The position numbers and the translations under genes are program-made. The notes below the pieces were generated by a model. It made no database searches. It worked only from the letters and a program-made list of their open reading frames with translations, and had not been told where the DNA came from. From the NCBI RefSeq assembly GCF_035593345.1, contig NZ_CP141606.1, positions 2,728,001-2,792,000 on the forward strand: a stretch of DNA of 64,000 nucleotides, given 5' to 3'. The stretch's first letter is position 1. Each line of letters opens with the position of its first letter. The DNA comes from Lelliottia sp. JS-SCA-14. Lineage in GTDB: Bacteria > Pseudomonadota > Gammaproteobacteria > Enterobacterales > Enterobacteriaceae. Below, one piece after another: positions 16,589-25,916 of the stretch.

Positions 16589-18550
16589 ATGAACAGAATT
16601 CTGGCTGGCATCATCTGTTTCCTTTTTATATCTACAGGGTATATCTCTTTCCTTGTGCATGAAAGGCAACAGGAGTTACAGAAACTGACGCACTACGCCG
16701 CGTCGTGGTCTGCTGCACAGCTGGTTTCACAATATTACCGGTTCGAATCCCTGCTGGGTCTTTACGCTATCGATGAGACGATGACGCTCGATGATGTGCG
16801 CATGCGTCTCGATATTATGCTCAGCCAGAGTGATTTAATGAAACAAGGCGATCTGAGCAATTACATTGAAAGCAGTAAAGCCCACCATGAACTGGCGGTC
16901 CAGCTTGAAAAGACGCTGGATTATCTGGATGTTCACCTTGAGAAAATGAATCGTTCCGAGCTGCAGGCCTACCTGCTAACCATGCACACTCTGGATCCAC
17001 AGCTGGCTCGTCTCTCTTCCGGCGCTTTAGACAAAGATATCAACACCATTAATGACGCCAACCTCAAGATTAAAACCCTGTACTATATTTACTCAGCGAC
17101 CTCGGTATTGCTGATAATAATGAGTGCGATACTGGGCGTGCTGATTTACTTCCAGAACAGAAATATTCTGAAGGCGCATCTTCAGGTGAAAAGCCTTGCT
17201 GATGCACTACAGGAGTCGAAAGAAAAACTACAAGTCCAGAATGCAAAACTGGAGTATGACGTTTACCATGACTCTCTGACGGAGATGAATAACCGCCATT
17301 ATTTCTGGGAGAATTTAAATGAAACCATCGAGCGCGCAGTTAAAAACAATAACTCCGTCAGCGTGATGTTGTTTGATTTAGATCGGTTCAAAGAGGTCAA
17401 TGATACCTACGGTCATGATGTCGGTGATATGTTATTACGCCAGATATCACAGCGTCTGACTTCGATGGGCCTGACTTCCGATACACTTTATCGGTTAGGC
17501 GGGGATGAGTTTGCGTTTCTCTCGAGTGGCCTGACGGAGAGCAGTGCCGTTTCACGAGCCCAAAAAATATGCGATGCGATCAACCAGCCCTACACGATTT
17601 ATAATACGATTATCAATATTACCACCTGTGTCGGCATTGTTATTTCAGACACTGAACGCCGCTCCGACTATCTCTATAAATTTGCCGATCTGGCCCTTTA
17701 TGAAGCCAAAAAAGAAGGCGCGGGAAAAATAAAAGTCTTCCGCCAATGGATGTTAGATAAACTGCAAGAAAGCCGAACCCTTGAGCATGATATGGCTCTG
17801 GCGATAGTGAATAAAGAATTCGTGGTTTATTATCAGCCTATTGTTGATTCTTTCAGCCAGGAAATTTACAGCTATGAAGCCCTTATTCGCTGGAAACATC
17901 CTCTGAAGGGCCTCCTGTCGCCGGACAGCTTTATCCCTGTGGCGGAAAAAACAGGAATGATTAACGAGATCGGGAAATCGGTGCTTGAAATGGCCTGCCG
18001 TGAAGCCGCTTCCTGGGCGGTTCCGGCTAAAATTTCAGTCAATGTTTCCCCTGTCCAGCTGGGCAGCAAAGCCTTCGCCGGAATCGTGCTCTCTATTCTG
18101 AACGAAACGGGACTCCCCGCTGAGCGTCTTGAACTGGAAGTGACTGAATCTTCTCTCTTTACTGAGAGCAATACGCCGATGAATACGCTTAACAGGCTGC
18201 GGGCGCTGGGGGTGAAAATTTCTATCGATAATTTTGGGACCGGTTATTCTTCTCTGTCGCGCCTCAGCAGGCTTGCCTTCGATAAAATCAAAATAGACAA
18301 GTCCTTTGTGTATTCATTATCGACACAGCAAGACGCCCTTAATATCATCAGGCTCATTACCGGTATGGCGAAATCCCTCAATATGAAGGCCGTTGCAGAA
18401 GGTGTTGAAACGCAGGAGCAGCTGGAAAGCCTTAAAGCGCTGGGCTGCGATTTCGTGCAAGGCTATCTGTTTGGTAAACCTCAGCCTTATGTAGATGAGA
18501 AAATCAGAAACGGCTCAACGGAAAATATTCCTCGTGCCCGCTCTGTATAG
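16589..18550 (+). CDS. Membrane-bound GGDEF-EAL protein (c-di-GMP turnover)
   Basis: A 653-residue inner-membrane protein. Two membrane segments (about 2-22 and 172-192) bracket a helical periplasmic sensor region; a short coiled coil leads to a GGDEF domain with RLGGDEFAF (about residue 300) and NDTYGHDVGD, then an EAL domain with YEALIRWKHP (about 430), DNFGTGYSS and KIDKSFV. Both active-site signatures look intact, so synthesis and hydrolysis of c-di-GMP are both possible. The upstream periplasmic protein is likely its sensory partner. The gene ends two bases from a convergent chloramphenicol acetyltransferase gene. Confidence 0.9.
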   Translation: MNRILAGIICFLFISTGYISFLVHERQQELQKLTHYAASWSAAQLVSQYYRFESLLGLYAIDETMTLDDVRMRLDIMLSQSDLMKQGDLSNYIESSKAHHELAVQLEKTLDYLDVHLEKMNRSELQAYLLTMHTLDPQLARLSSGALDKDINTINDANLKIKTLYYIYSATSVLLIIMSAILGVLIYFQNRNILKAHLQVKSLADALQESKEKLQVQNAKLEYDVYHDSLTEMNNRHYFWENLNETIERAVKNNNSVSVMLFDLDRFKEVNDTYGHDVGDMLLRQISQRLTSMGLTSDTLYRLGGDEFAFLSSGLTESSAVSRAQKICDAINQPYTIYNTIINITTCVGIVISDTERRSDYLYKFADLALYEAKKEGAGKIKVFRQWMLDKLQESRTLEHDMALAIVNKEFVVYYQPIVDSFSQEIYSYEALIRWKHPLKGLLSPDSFIPVAEKTGMINEIGKSVLEMACREAASWAVPAKISVNVSPVQLGSKAFAGIVLSILNETGLPAERLELEVTESSLFTESNTPMNTLNRLRALGVKISIDNFGTGYSSLSRLSRLAFDKIKIDKSFVYSLSTQQDALNIIRLITGMAKSLNMKAVAEGVETQEQLESLKALGCDFVQGYLFGKPQPYVDEKIRNGSTENIPRARSV

Positions 18551-18552
18551 GT

Positions 18553-19236
18553 TTAGACTTGTGGCGAATCAGTCTCAGAAAGGTGCTGTATGTCATCACT
18601 CATCGCCTGTAGCTCATTGAACAGTCTCGCCAGATGGAAACCATCGCACACGGAATGATGGACCTGAACGGCGAGAGGCAATAATACTTTTCCATCCTGC
18701 GTGTAGTATTTTCCAAGCGTGAACATGGGGGCAAAAAAGTTCTGCATGTTAGCCACGTTGATATTAAAGCTGGTAAAACTGACCCAGGGAATACCCGATA
18801 CGAAAAACACATTTTCCCGTGACTCTTCTTTAGGCCAATAAGCCAGGTTATTACCGTAGCGCGCAGTGTCTTCTGCATAAACATTCTGGAAGTGATGAAT
18901 ATTACCATCGTAGTGACTCCATAATGACGAAAAAGTCTCCGTTTCATGATGGAAAATGGTATAGCTGGGATGGACTTCATTCCATATGACCAGCTCATTG
19001 TTCTTCATGGTCATACGGAATTCTGTGTGATTATTGACGACCTTAGAGATAAGGAAAATAATGGTGGGGTAAAACTTCCAGCCTTTTTCCTTAGAATATT
19101 TTAGCAGCATGGTAATATCGATCATCACGGTCTGGTTAATGGTACTTTGCGCAAACGACTGAAACACCTCAAAATGCTCTTTCCTTGCCCAACGCGATAA
19201 GTCAACAGGGGTATATTCCGGGGTTGTTTTTTTCAT
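18553..19236 (-). CDS. cat: Chloramphenicol O-acetyltransferase (type A)
   Basis: A 227-residue cytoplasmic trimeric acetyltransferase that inactivates chloramphenicol with acetyl-CoA. The catalytic region is [17 protein letters not shown] (second His is the general base), and [16 protein letters not shown] and [11 protein letters not shown] are family signatures. The length is typical (about 213-227). AAGG precedes the ATG. There is no transposon, integron or plasmid marker beside it, so it looks like a resident chromosomal copy rather than a recently acquired cassette, though GC is lower than in the neighbouring catabolic genes. Confirming resistance would require expression data. Confidence 0.93.
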   Translation of the reverse strand: MKKTTPEYTPVDLSRWARKEHFEVFQSFAQSTINQTVMIDITMLLKYSKEKGWKFYPTIIFLISKVVNNHTEFRMTMKNNELVIWNEVHPSYTIFHHETETFSSLWSHYDGNIHHFQNVYAEDTARYGNNLAYWPKEESRENVFFVSGIPWVSFTSFNINVANMQNFFAPMFTLGKYYTQDGKVLLPLAVQVHHSVCDGFHLARLFNELQAMSDDIQHLSETDSPQV

Positions 19237-19337
19237 TTTTTAACCTTTGATGATATATCAGGTGTTAGTGTTTTATGAATTAAGACAATGGGCAGCGGTC
19301 CAAATCACTTTTAAAGCGAACGCATTGACTTCCATAA

Positions 19338-19727
19338 TTATACAGCAGTATCAGGCATAATTTTTCTCCACCATTCAGGTTTCATATCCTGAAATGAGTG
19401 AGAGTGTGGCGAAAACAGAGCGCATTCATTGTGGTCAAAAATACCGCTGAGCAAAGCAACCACCGGATTGTCATCGATAGCGCCGATGGAGCTGCCACAT
19501 CTGGCGCAAAATGCTCTGGATGTAGCCGCAGATGAGCGGTAGAGAGAAGGCGCGCCCCCTTCCCCCGTCCATTCAACATCTGACGAGTGGAATTCAAGCC
19601 ATACTGCGGTCTGACAGCCAGAATGCTTCTGGCACATATCGCAGGAGCAGGAATGAGAGGAAGCCGGGTTAATCGCTGTGAATCGGATAAACCCGCATAA
19701 ACATCCACCTGACAATTTCATATCCAT
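19338..19727 (-). CDS. GFA / CENP-V family zinc protein
   Basis: A 129-residue protein with the zinc-binding cysteine pattern of the glutathione-dependent formaldehyde-activating (GFA) family: GGCLCGFIRF, HSCSCDMCQKHSG and FCARCGSSIG. Members bind two zinc ions; most have no proven substrate, and true formaldehyde activation is shown for few. The C-terminus HSFQDMKPEWW is usual in the family. It is monocistronic between the acetyltransferase and a 336-base gap. Confidence 0.88.
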   Translation of the reverse strand: MDMKLSGGCLCGFIRFTAINPASSHSCSCDMCQKHSGCQTAVWLEFHSSDVEWTGEGGAPSLYRSSAATSRAFCARCGSSIGAIDDNPVVALLSGIFDHNECALFSPHSHSFQDMKPEWWRKIMPDTAV

Positions 19728-20062
19728 ATCAGCCGATACCCTATCAACGCTCAGAGAATGATAAAGATAGCATCGTCAGCTTATCGCTCATAGCGGACCC
19801 TATGACCTTGCTTTCTGTCCGCACTGTGCCAGAAGCAGTCATTTTCGCGCAAGCACAAAACTCGAGTGTCCTGTGAAACGAATCTGTCGTCACTGCAATC
19901 GAGTACAAGCAGTAAGGGGACCGGGGTCTCAATTTGATGTTCGATCACGAATGCCGCAGATTGCTTCAAAATAATTACCGTATTTGTTATATTGTTGTTT
20001 ATTGCTTATTCACCTCTGCGGTGCCAAAAAGAACAAGATTCACCGCAACCCAGGACAGAAAA
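19728..20062. promoter_or_regulatory. Upstream region of oqxR with intergenic scar motif
   Basis: A 335-base gap. It includes GTCAGCTTATCGCTCATAGCGGACC (as a motif at 19775-19799) related to the recurring intergenic motif described elsewhere, and near 20020-20045 a CTGCGGTG...CACCGCA inverted repeat just upstream of oqxR that could be its operator. No gene is supported here. Confidence 0.4.
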
Positions 20063-20542
20063 ATGCTAGATTACCGCTTCCCGACAGCTTTGCAGATGGT
20101 TCTCAGCGTAGCGATGGCGGAGCAATTGGGCGAACGTTCGACGAGTGCTATTCTGGCCTACGGGCTGGAAGCAAATCCGAGCTTCATCCGCAAATTGATG
20201 GTTCCGCTCACGCGTGACGGCATTATCGTCTCAACGCTTGGCCGTAACGGCTCCATTCATCTTGGTCGCCCGCCGGAAGAGATCACCCTGCGTGACATCT
20301 ACCTGTCGGTTATCGAAGATAAAAAGCTATGGGCGTCGCGCCCTGATGTTCCGGCCCGCTGCGTGGTCAGCGCTAACGCCTGCTGGTACTTTAAATCGAT
20401 TTCTGAAGAAGCTGAGCAGGCGTCGTTAGCGGTATTAGCCCGCCATACCGTGGCAAGCGCCCTGGATGCGGTGAAAAACGCCGATACTAGCGGATGTGAT
20501 CCGCTCCCCGAGCTTTTAGCCCAGTATCAAAAAACGTCTTAG
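20063..20542 (+). CDS. oqxR: OqxR, Rrf2-type repressor of oqxAB
   Basis: A 159-residue Rrf2-family transcription factor. I start at ATG 20063 (AGGA upstream), giving the usual MLDYRFPTALQMVLSVAMAE start; the open frame extends 43 codons further upstream without support. The winged helix includes RSTSAILAYGLEANPSFIRKLMVPL and GIIVSTLGRNGSIHLGRP. In Klebsiella OqxR represses oqxAB, and loss raises quinolone, chloramphenicol and tigecycline efflux. Cysteines in PARCVVSANACW might bind a cluster or react with oxidants. It is convergent with oqxB, separated by a perfect palindrome and repeat copy 2. Confidence 0.88.
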   Translation: MLDYRFPTALQMVLSVAMAEQLGERSTSAILAYGLEANPSFIRKLMVPLTRDGIIVSTLGRNGSIHLGRPPEEITLRDIYLSVIEDKKLWASRPDVPARCVVSANACWYFKSISEEAEQASLAVLARHTVASALDAVKNADTSGCDPLPELLAQYQKTS

Positions 20543-20598
20543 CGCTTTCCCTGTTGCGAACAAAAATCGCCTTCACTCTGAAGTAATACCAGTCAGTT

Positions 20599-20634
20599 AA
20601 GCAACATAATGAATTTAAATTCATTATGTTGCTT
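20599..20634. repeat. 36-bp perfect palindrome after oqxR
   Basis: Eighteen bases starting AAGCAACATAATG are followed with no spacer by their exact reverse complement. It lies 57 bases after the oqxR stop and eight bases before repeat copy 2. It could act as a bidirectional transcription stop, though it lacks a T-tract outside the stem, or as a scar or target of a mobile element. Confidence 0.8.
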
Positions 20635-20641
20635 GCCCTAA

Positions 20642-21231
20642 GACCTTTATGGCATCAGTGGAATTGTTCCGTTCACTTTCGTTCCTCTGCTTCCGGTCTA
20701 TCTCTCTGCGGTGAACGTGCCAGGGTGGCTCAATCGCCACCACCCTGGCAACCCCGGCTCCCGGCAAAGAAAATCGCCGCTCCGCGGTGCCTTCGTCTTA
20801 TTCCTTCCGGCTGACGGGGACGGGCGCAGGTAACATCCCTGTAAGTCGCGCCCTCGACGCACATCCCTGTGCGTCGCCCCTACCTCCAGTCAACGCCTCA
20901 GCGATTTTCAGCCGGACTCACGATCCCTCCACCTTCACGACAGCCCGAAAGTGGCACCGGTGTTGGGTCCCCGCAGAAATCGGCGAACCGGAGGCCGGAT
21001 GACAAGGGCTGGACGCCATGGATGGCGGCCAGAGGCGAAACGAGACAGGAAGTCGAGTCGAGCCGACCGCAGGCAGCTGGCCGGGAGGTGAGCGCAGTGC
21101 GAAGCACCGATTTCATGGCGGGGCGCGGGGATTGACAAGGGGGCCGCGCAGCCCCCTTGTCACGTTCACAGGTTAAGACGCCATTATATTCTGCTGAACA
21201 TAAGGTGAACGGAATAACCTCAGATGCTTAA
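20642..21231 (+). repeat. Long dispersed repeat with terminal inverted repeats, copy 2
   Basis: This 590-base element matches 3706-4119 in opposite orientation. Its terminal inverted repeats are TTGTTCCGTTCACTTT (20664-20679) and AAGGTGAACGGAATAA (21202-21217). The left 150 bases, including the TGCCAGGGTGG/CCACCCTGGCA hairpin, and the right 80 bases are conserved; the centre carries about 170 extra bases and differs from copy 1. The right end overlaps the oqxB stop codon. No conserved reading frame spans the two copies, so this looks like a non-autonomous, structured element. Confidence 0.85.
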
Positions 21232-24200
21232 TGGACCAGCAACTCTTCCCTTTCCACTTTGCCGCGCGTCACGAATTTACGCAGCGTCACGTAGAACACC
21301 GGTGTCAGGAACAGACCAAACAGCGTCACGCCCAGCATCCCGGAGAAGACGGTGATCCCGGTCACGCCGCGCACTTCTGCACCTGCACCGTGACCCAGGA
21401 TCAGCGGTATCGTCCCGGCAATAAAGGCGATGGAGGTCATCACGATCGGGCGTAAACGCAGGCGGCAGGCCTCCAGCGCGGCTTCCATAATACCCTTGCC
21501 CTGCATTTCCAGCTCGCGGGCAAACTCCACGATAAGAATCGCGTTTTTACAGGCAAGCCCCATCAGTACCACCAGCCCCACCTGCACGAACACGTTGTTA
21601 TCGCCCCCGGTCAGCCAGACGCCAAACAGCGCGGACAGCATCGTCATCGGAACGATCAGGATCACCGCCAACGGCAGCGTCCAGCTTTCATACAGCGCCG
21701 CCAGCACCAGGAACGCCAGCAGCACAGCGACCGGGAAGACGATCAGCGCCGTGTTACCCTGCGTGGCCTGCTGGAAGCTCAGGTCTGTCCATTCAATGTT
21801 CATCCCGTTTGGCAGGATCTGATTCGACATGCCTTCGAGCTGCGTCATAGCCTGTGTGGACGAAAGCACGCGAGGGTCGGCATCGCCAATGAGATCCGCC
21901 GCAGGATAACCATTGTAACGAATCACCGGATCCGGCCCGTAGGTGGTCGTGATGTTCACCATACTGCCGATCGGCACCATTTCGCCCTGCTTATTACGGG
22001 TGCGTAAATTAGCGATATCTTCCACGCTGTCGCGGAACTGCCCATCGGCCTGCGCCATCACGCGCCAGGTACGCCCAAACTGGTTGAAGTCGTTCACGTA
22101 CGACGAGCCCAGATAGGTTTGCAGCGTCCCGAAAAGATCGGTCAGCAACACGCCCTGCGCTTTCGCCTTATCACGATCGACCTGCACATCCAGCTGCGGC
22201 ACGTTAGCCTGGTAGGTCGAGATCGGGAAATGCATCCCCGGCGTTTGCATAATCGCACCCGACATCGAGTTCACCGCGTTTTGCAGCGCGCCATACCCAA
22301 GACCCGCACGATCCTGAATGTACAGCGAATAGCCCGACCCCTGACCCAGCCCTAAAATGGGTGGCGGCAGGATGGAGAAACCGAAGCCCTCCTGAATTTG
22401 CGCGATTTTTGCGTTGATCTCAGCGTTAATTTCCGCCGCAGAGTGTTTACGCTGATCGAAGGGTTTCAGGCCAAAGAAGACCGTTCCGGTATTCGGCGTA
22501 TTGGTGAACTGCAGCGCATTCAGCCCTGGAAACGCCACCGCATAGTCCACGCCTTCGGTATTCATCCCGATTTCGCTCATTTTGCGGATCACCGCATCGG
22601 TGCGCGCCAGTGACGAACCTTCCGGCATTTTGACGCCGCCAATCAGGTACAGCTTGTCCTGCGTCGGAATAAAGCCGCCGGGTACCGCTTTAAATATCAC
22701 ACCCGCCGCACAGAGCAGCAGCAAATAAACCGCAAATACCGCGCCGCGTCGTCCGAGCGTTTTGCCGACCAGCCCCTGATAGCCGTGCGAGCTGCGCTGG
22801 AAAAAGCGGTTAAACGGACGGAAAATCCAGCCGAACAGACGGTCAATCAACCGGGTCGGAAAATCTTTCGCTGCGCCGTGTGGCTTTAACAGCAGGGCTG
22901 CCAGCGCCGGAGAGAGCGTCAGCGAGTTGATGGCGGAAATCACCGTCGAAATCGCGATCGTCACCGCAAACTGTTTGTAGAACTGCCCGGTGACGCCCGA
23001 AAGAAATGCCATCGGCACAAACACCGCGCATAGCACCAGCGCAATCGCAATAATCGGCCCCGAAACCTCACGCATCGCCTGATGCGCCGCCGCAAGGGGA
23101 GTCAGGCCCTCTTCGATATTTCGCTCGACGTTTTCCACCACCACGATGGCGTCGTCCACCACGATACCGATAGCCAGTACCAGCCCGAACAGGCTCAGGG
23201 TGTTAAGTGAAAAGCCCAGCAGGTAGAGAATGCTGAACGTCCCCACGACAGAAACCGGCACCGCGATCAACGGAATGATCGACGCGCGCCAGGTTTGCAG
23301 GAACAGAATCACGACCAGAACCACCAGCACCACCGCTTCCAGCAGCGTTTGAACCACCGCACGAATGGAATCGCGTACAAAAACGGTCGGATCGTAAGGT
23401 GCCGCCCACTTCATATCTGCCGGGAAACGCGTGGAAAGTTCGTCCATTTTTGCGCGCACCGCGTTAGACAAATCAATGGCGTTTGCCCCCGGAGACTGGA
23501 AGATACCAATCCCGACCGCGTCTTTGTTGTTCAACTGAGAACGCAGGGCGTAGCTGCCGGAGCCCATTTCGATACGCGCCACATCGCGCAGGCGGACAAC
23601 CGTACCGTCCTGCGTCGTTTTCAGGACAATGTTGCCAAACTCTTCTTCAGTATGCAGACGCCCCTGGGCGTTAATGGAGATTAGGAAATCGCTCTCTTTC
23701 GGCAGCGGTTCGGCACCCAGCTGCCCGGCGGAAACCTGCACGTTCTGCTCCTGCATCGCCGTGACCACATCCGAAGCGGTCAACCCGCGTGCCGCCACTT
23801 TGTTGGGGTCCAGCCAGATGCGCATGGCGTATTCGCCCGAGCCGAATATCTGAATCTGGCCGACGCCGGGCAGACGCGCCAGCTCGTCCTTCACTTTCAG
23901 CGTGGCGTAGTTACGCATATACAGGGAGTCGTATTTACCGTTGGGCGAAAACAGATGCACCACCAGCGTGAGCGTTGGCGACTGTTTCTGGGTTGTGATG
24001 CCTAAACGTCGCACGTCTTCCGGCAGACGCGCCTCGGCCTGTGCGACCCGGTTTTGCACCTGAACCTGCGCCTGATCGGGGTCAGTCCCCGGACGGAAAG
24101 TGACGGTGGTCACTAGTACGCCGTCCGAGCCCGCGACGGATTTCATGTACATCATGTTTTCAACGCCGTTGATCGCTTCTTCCAGCGGCGTCGCCACGGT

Positions 24201-24383
24201 CTCGGCAATCACTTTCGGGTTGGCGCCCGGGTACTCCGCGCGGACCTGAACGCTTGGCGGCACAACGTCAGGATATTCGCTCACCGGCAACAGCGGGATG
24301 GCGATCAGCCCTGTGATAAAAATCAGAATCGACAGTACGGCAGCAAAAATTGGCCTGTCGATGAAAAAACGGGAAAAGTCCAT
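21228..24383 (-). CDS. oqxB: OqxB, RND multidrug efflux pump
   Basis: A 1051-residue inner-membrane RND transporter, essentially the known OqxB length. The N-terminus MDFSRFFIDRPIFAAVLSIL, the PGTDPDQAQVQVQNRV porter region, VLAIGIVVDDAIVVVENVERN in transmembrane helix 4 with the paired aspartates, and FLALYESW-like ALYESWTLPLAVILIVP in TM9 are diagnostic. It exports quinolones, chloramphenicol, quinoxalines and other drugs using the proton gradient with OqxA and TolC. The gene follows oqxA after 23 bases. Its stop codon is inside the conserved end of repeat copy 2, so the repeat supplies the 3' untranslated sequence. Confidence 0.96.
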   Translation of the reverse strand: MDFSRFFIDRPIFAAVLSILIFITGLIAIPLLPVSEYPDVVPPSVQVRAEYPGANPKVIAETVATPLEEAINGVENMMYMKSVAGSDGVLVTTVTFRPGTDPDQAQVQVQNRVAQAEARLPEDVRRLGITTQKQSPTLTLVVHLFSPNGKYDSLYMRNYATLKVKDELARLPGVGQIQIFGSGEYAMRIWLDPNKVAARGLTASDVVTAMQEQNVQVSAGQLGAEPLPKESDFLISINAQGRLHTEEEFGNIVLKTTQDGTVVRLRDVARIEMGSGSYALRSQLNNKDAVGIGIFQSPGANAIDLSNAVRAKMDELSTRFPADMKWAAPYDPTVFVRDSIRAVVQTLLEAVVLVVLVVILFLQTWRASIIPLIAVPVSVVGTFSILYLLGFSLNTLSLFGLVLAIGIVVDDAIVVVENVERNIEEGLTPLAAAHQAMREVSGPIIAIALVLCAVFVPMAFLSGVTGQFYKQFAVTIAISTVISAINSLTLSPALAALLLKPHGAAKDFPTRLIDRLFGWIFRPFNRFFQRSSHGYQGLVGKTLGRRGAVFAVYLLLLCAAGVIFKAVPGGFIPTQDKLYLIGGVKMPEGSSLARTDAVIRKMSEIGMNTEGVDYAVAFPGLNALQFTNTPNTGTVFFGLKPFDQRKHSAAEINAEINAKIAQIQEGFGFSILPPPILGLGQGSGYSLYIQDRAGLGYGALQNAVNSMSGAIMQTPGMHFPISTYQANVPQLDVQVDRDKAKAQGVLLTDLFGTLQTYLGSSYVNDFNQFGRTWRVMAQADGQFRDSVEDIANLRTRNKQGEMVPIGSMVNITTTYGPDPVIRYNGYPAADLIGDADPRVLSSTQAMTQLEGMSNQILPNGMNIEWTDLSFQQATQGNTALIVFPVAVLLAFLVLAALYESWTLPLAVILIVPMTMLSALFGVWLTGGDNNVFVQVGLVVLMGLACKNAILIVEFARELEMQGKGIMEAALEACRLRLRPIVMTSIAFIAGTIPLILGHGAGAEVRGVTGITVFSGMLGVTLFGLFLTPVFYVTLRKFVTRGKVEREELLVH

Positions 24384-24406
24384 GGGTCGGATTCTCAGGT
24401 AAGGGA

Positions 24407-25582
24407 TCAGTTAAGGGCGGTGCTGGCGGTCATGGCAACGGTCTTCGCGTTAACCGGCATCCCCGGCATGAACACTTTTTGTAAACCCTCGACGATGACT
24501 TTATCGCCAGGGTTCAGCCCCTGCTGCACGATGCGTAAACCGTCTGCCAGACGCCCCTGCGTAATGTCGCGACGCTGTGCTTTTCCCTCTTTATCCACGA
24601 TATACACATACTTACGATCCTGATCGGTCAGCACCGCTTTATCGTCAATCAATGTGGCTTTAAATTCAGCACTGCCCGGCAGGCGCACACGGGCAAAGAG
24701 CCCAGGCGTGAACTGACGCTGCGCGTTATCCAGCAGCGCACGCATACGGATGGTGCCCGTACTCGGCGTTAACTGATTATCCAGAAAATCCACTTTGCCC
24801 TGATGGGGATAACCTTCCTCGCCCGTCAGGCCAATTTCCACCGGAAGCGCCGTGTGATGACTGGACGCGCCCTGCCCGCTGCGGGCGAGGTTTTGATAGT
24901 GAAGGTAGGTCGACTCATCCACGTCAAAGTAGACGTAAACCGTTTTCTGCGAGACCAGCGTGGTGAGCACACTCGCGCTGTCACCCGCAGTAACCAGATT
25001 ACCGCTGGTGATCAACGCCCGGCTGGCGCGACCCTCAATAGGCGCGGTGACTTTGGTGAAATCCAGGTTGAGTTGTGCGGCGTCCACCGTCGCCTGGGCA
25101 GCGCGAATGTCGGCCTGTGCCTGAGTGGCAGCCGAACGGCGCTGCTCCCATTCTTCACGGGAGACCACGTTGGTATTGACCAGTTTATTGGTACGGTTAG
25201 CCTCGCTTTGCGCCAGGCTGGCCTGCGTTTTGGCTCTCGCCAGCGCCGCCTGCGCCTGTTCCAGTGCCGCACGATAGGTTCTGTCATCAATGGTGAACAG
25301 CACCTCGCCCTTCTTCACCTCCTGGCCGTCGGTATAATTCACTTTATCAATGTAGCCCGAGACGCGCGGACGTAACTGAACACTTTCCACCGCTTCAATC
25401 CGGCCGTTAAAGCTATCCCACTGGCTAATGGATTTCACAACCACGTCAGCCGCGCTGACGGCAGGCGCAGGTGGCGCAGCATTTTGCGCGACACTGTTAT
25501 CGCATCCGACGAGTAGCACGGCGAGCAACATGACCCCCACCGCGCTCAGATGAAAGTTACCCCAGGTTTTTTGCAGGCTCAT
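24407..25582 (-). CDS. oqxA: OqxA, periplasmic adaptor of the OqxAB efflux pump
   Basis: A 391-residue lipoprotein adaptor. MSLQKTWGNF is followed by a lipobox LLVGC with lipidated Cys27. IEAVESVQLRPRVSGYID and FTKVTAPIEGRASRALI are the two lipoyl halves separated by an alpha-helical hairpin (about 95-165), followed by beta-barrel and membrane-proximal domains. The sequence strongly resembles plasmid-borne OqxA from pOLA52 as I recall it. It bridges OqxB to TolC. Expression should be activated by RarA, encoded divergently, and repressed by OqxR. Confidence 0.96.
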   Translation of the reverse strand: MSLQKTWGNFHLSAVGVMLLAVLLVGCDNSVAQNAAPPAPAVSAADVVVKSISQWDSFNGRIEAVESVQLRPRVSGYIDKVNYTDGQEVKKGEVLFTIDDRTYRAALEQAQAALARAKTQASLAQSEANRTNKLVNTNVVSREEWEQRRSAATQAQADIRAAQATVDAAQLNLDFTKVTAPIEGRASRALITSGNLVTAGDSASVLTTLVSQKTVYVYFDVDESTYLHYQNLARSGQGASSHHTALPVEIGLTGEEGYPHQGKVDFLDNQLTPSTGTIRMRALLDNAQRQFTPGLFARVRLPGSAEFKATLIDDKAVLTDQDRKYVYIVDKEGKAQRRDITQGRLADGLRIVQQGLNPGDKVIVEGLQKVFMPGMPVNAKTVAMTASTALN

Positions 25583-25916
25583 TATTTTTATTCCGGTAAT
25601 TTTAGCCGCCAGACAAGACGCCGCGGGAGACGCCGCGCCACTTCCTTTGTCCGGGTTGGCTTAAGGCCATTTGTGCCGTTCATCGCCACAAAACTGTAAC
25701 AATAATGAATACATTATTTGCGGCGATTGTAGGAAGGCGCTTAACTAAGTGCAAGAATAATTGTTGCACTTTATGTGCTATTTGATTCAGAGAGAAAAGA
25801 CCCGTTTCGCGCAAGGATTTAAATGCAACAATAAAACTTGCAATTCATATCAAAACGGGCCACCTTTAAATGCAACAGATAAAGATACTTTTAGACAGGC
25901 TTTGGGGGGTAACCAG
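25583..25916. promoter_or_regulatory. Divergent oqxA / rarA control region with two inverted repeats
   Basis: AATAATG-AATA-CATTATT (25701-25718) and AAGTGCAA-nine bases-TTGCACTT (25747-25771) are perfect inverted repeats between the divergent genes. They are candidates for OqxR or RarA binding and sit where promoter elements of oqxA would be expected. Which protein binds is inference. Confidence 0.6.
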
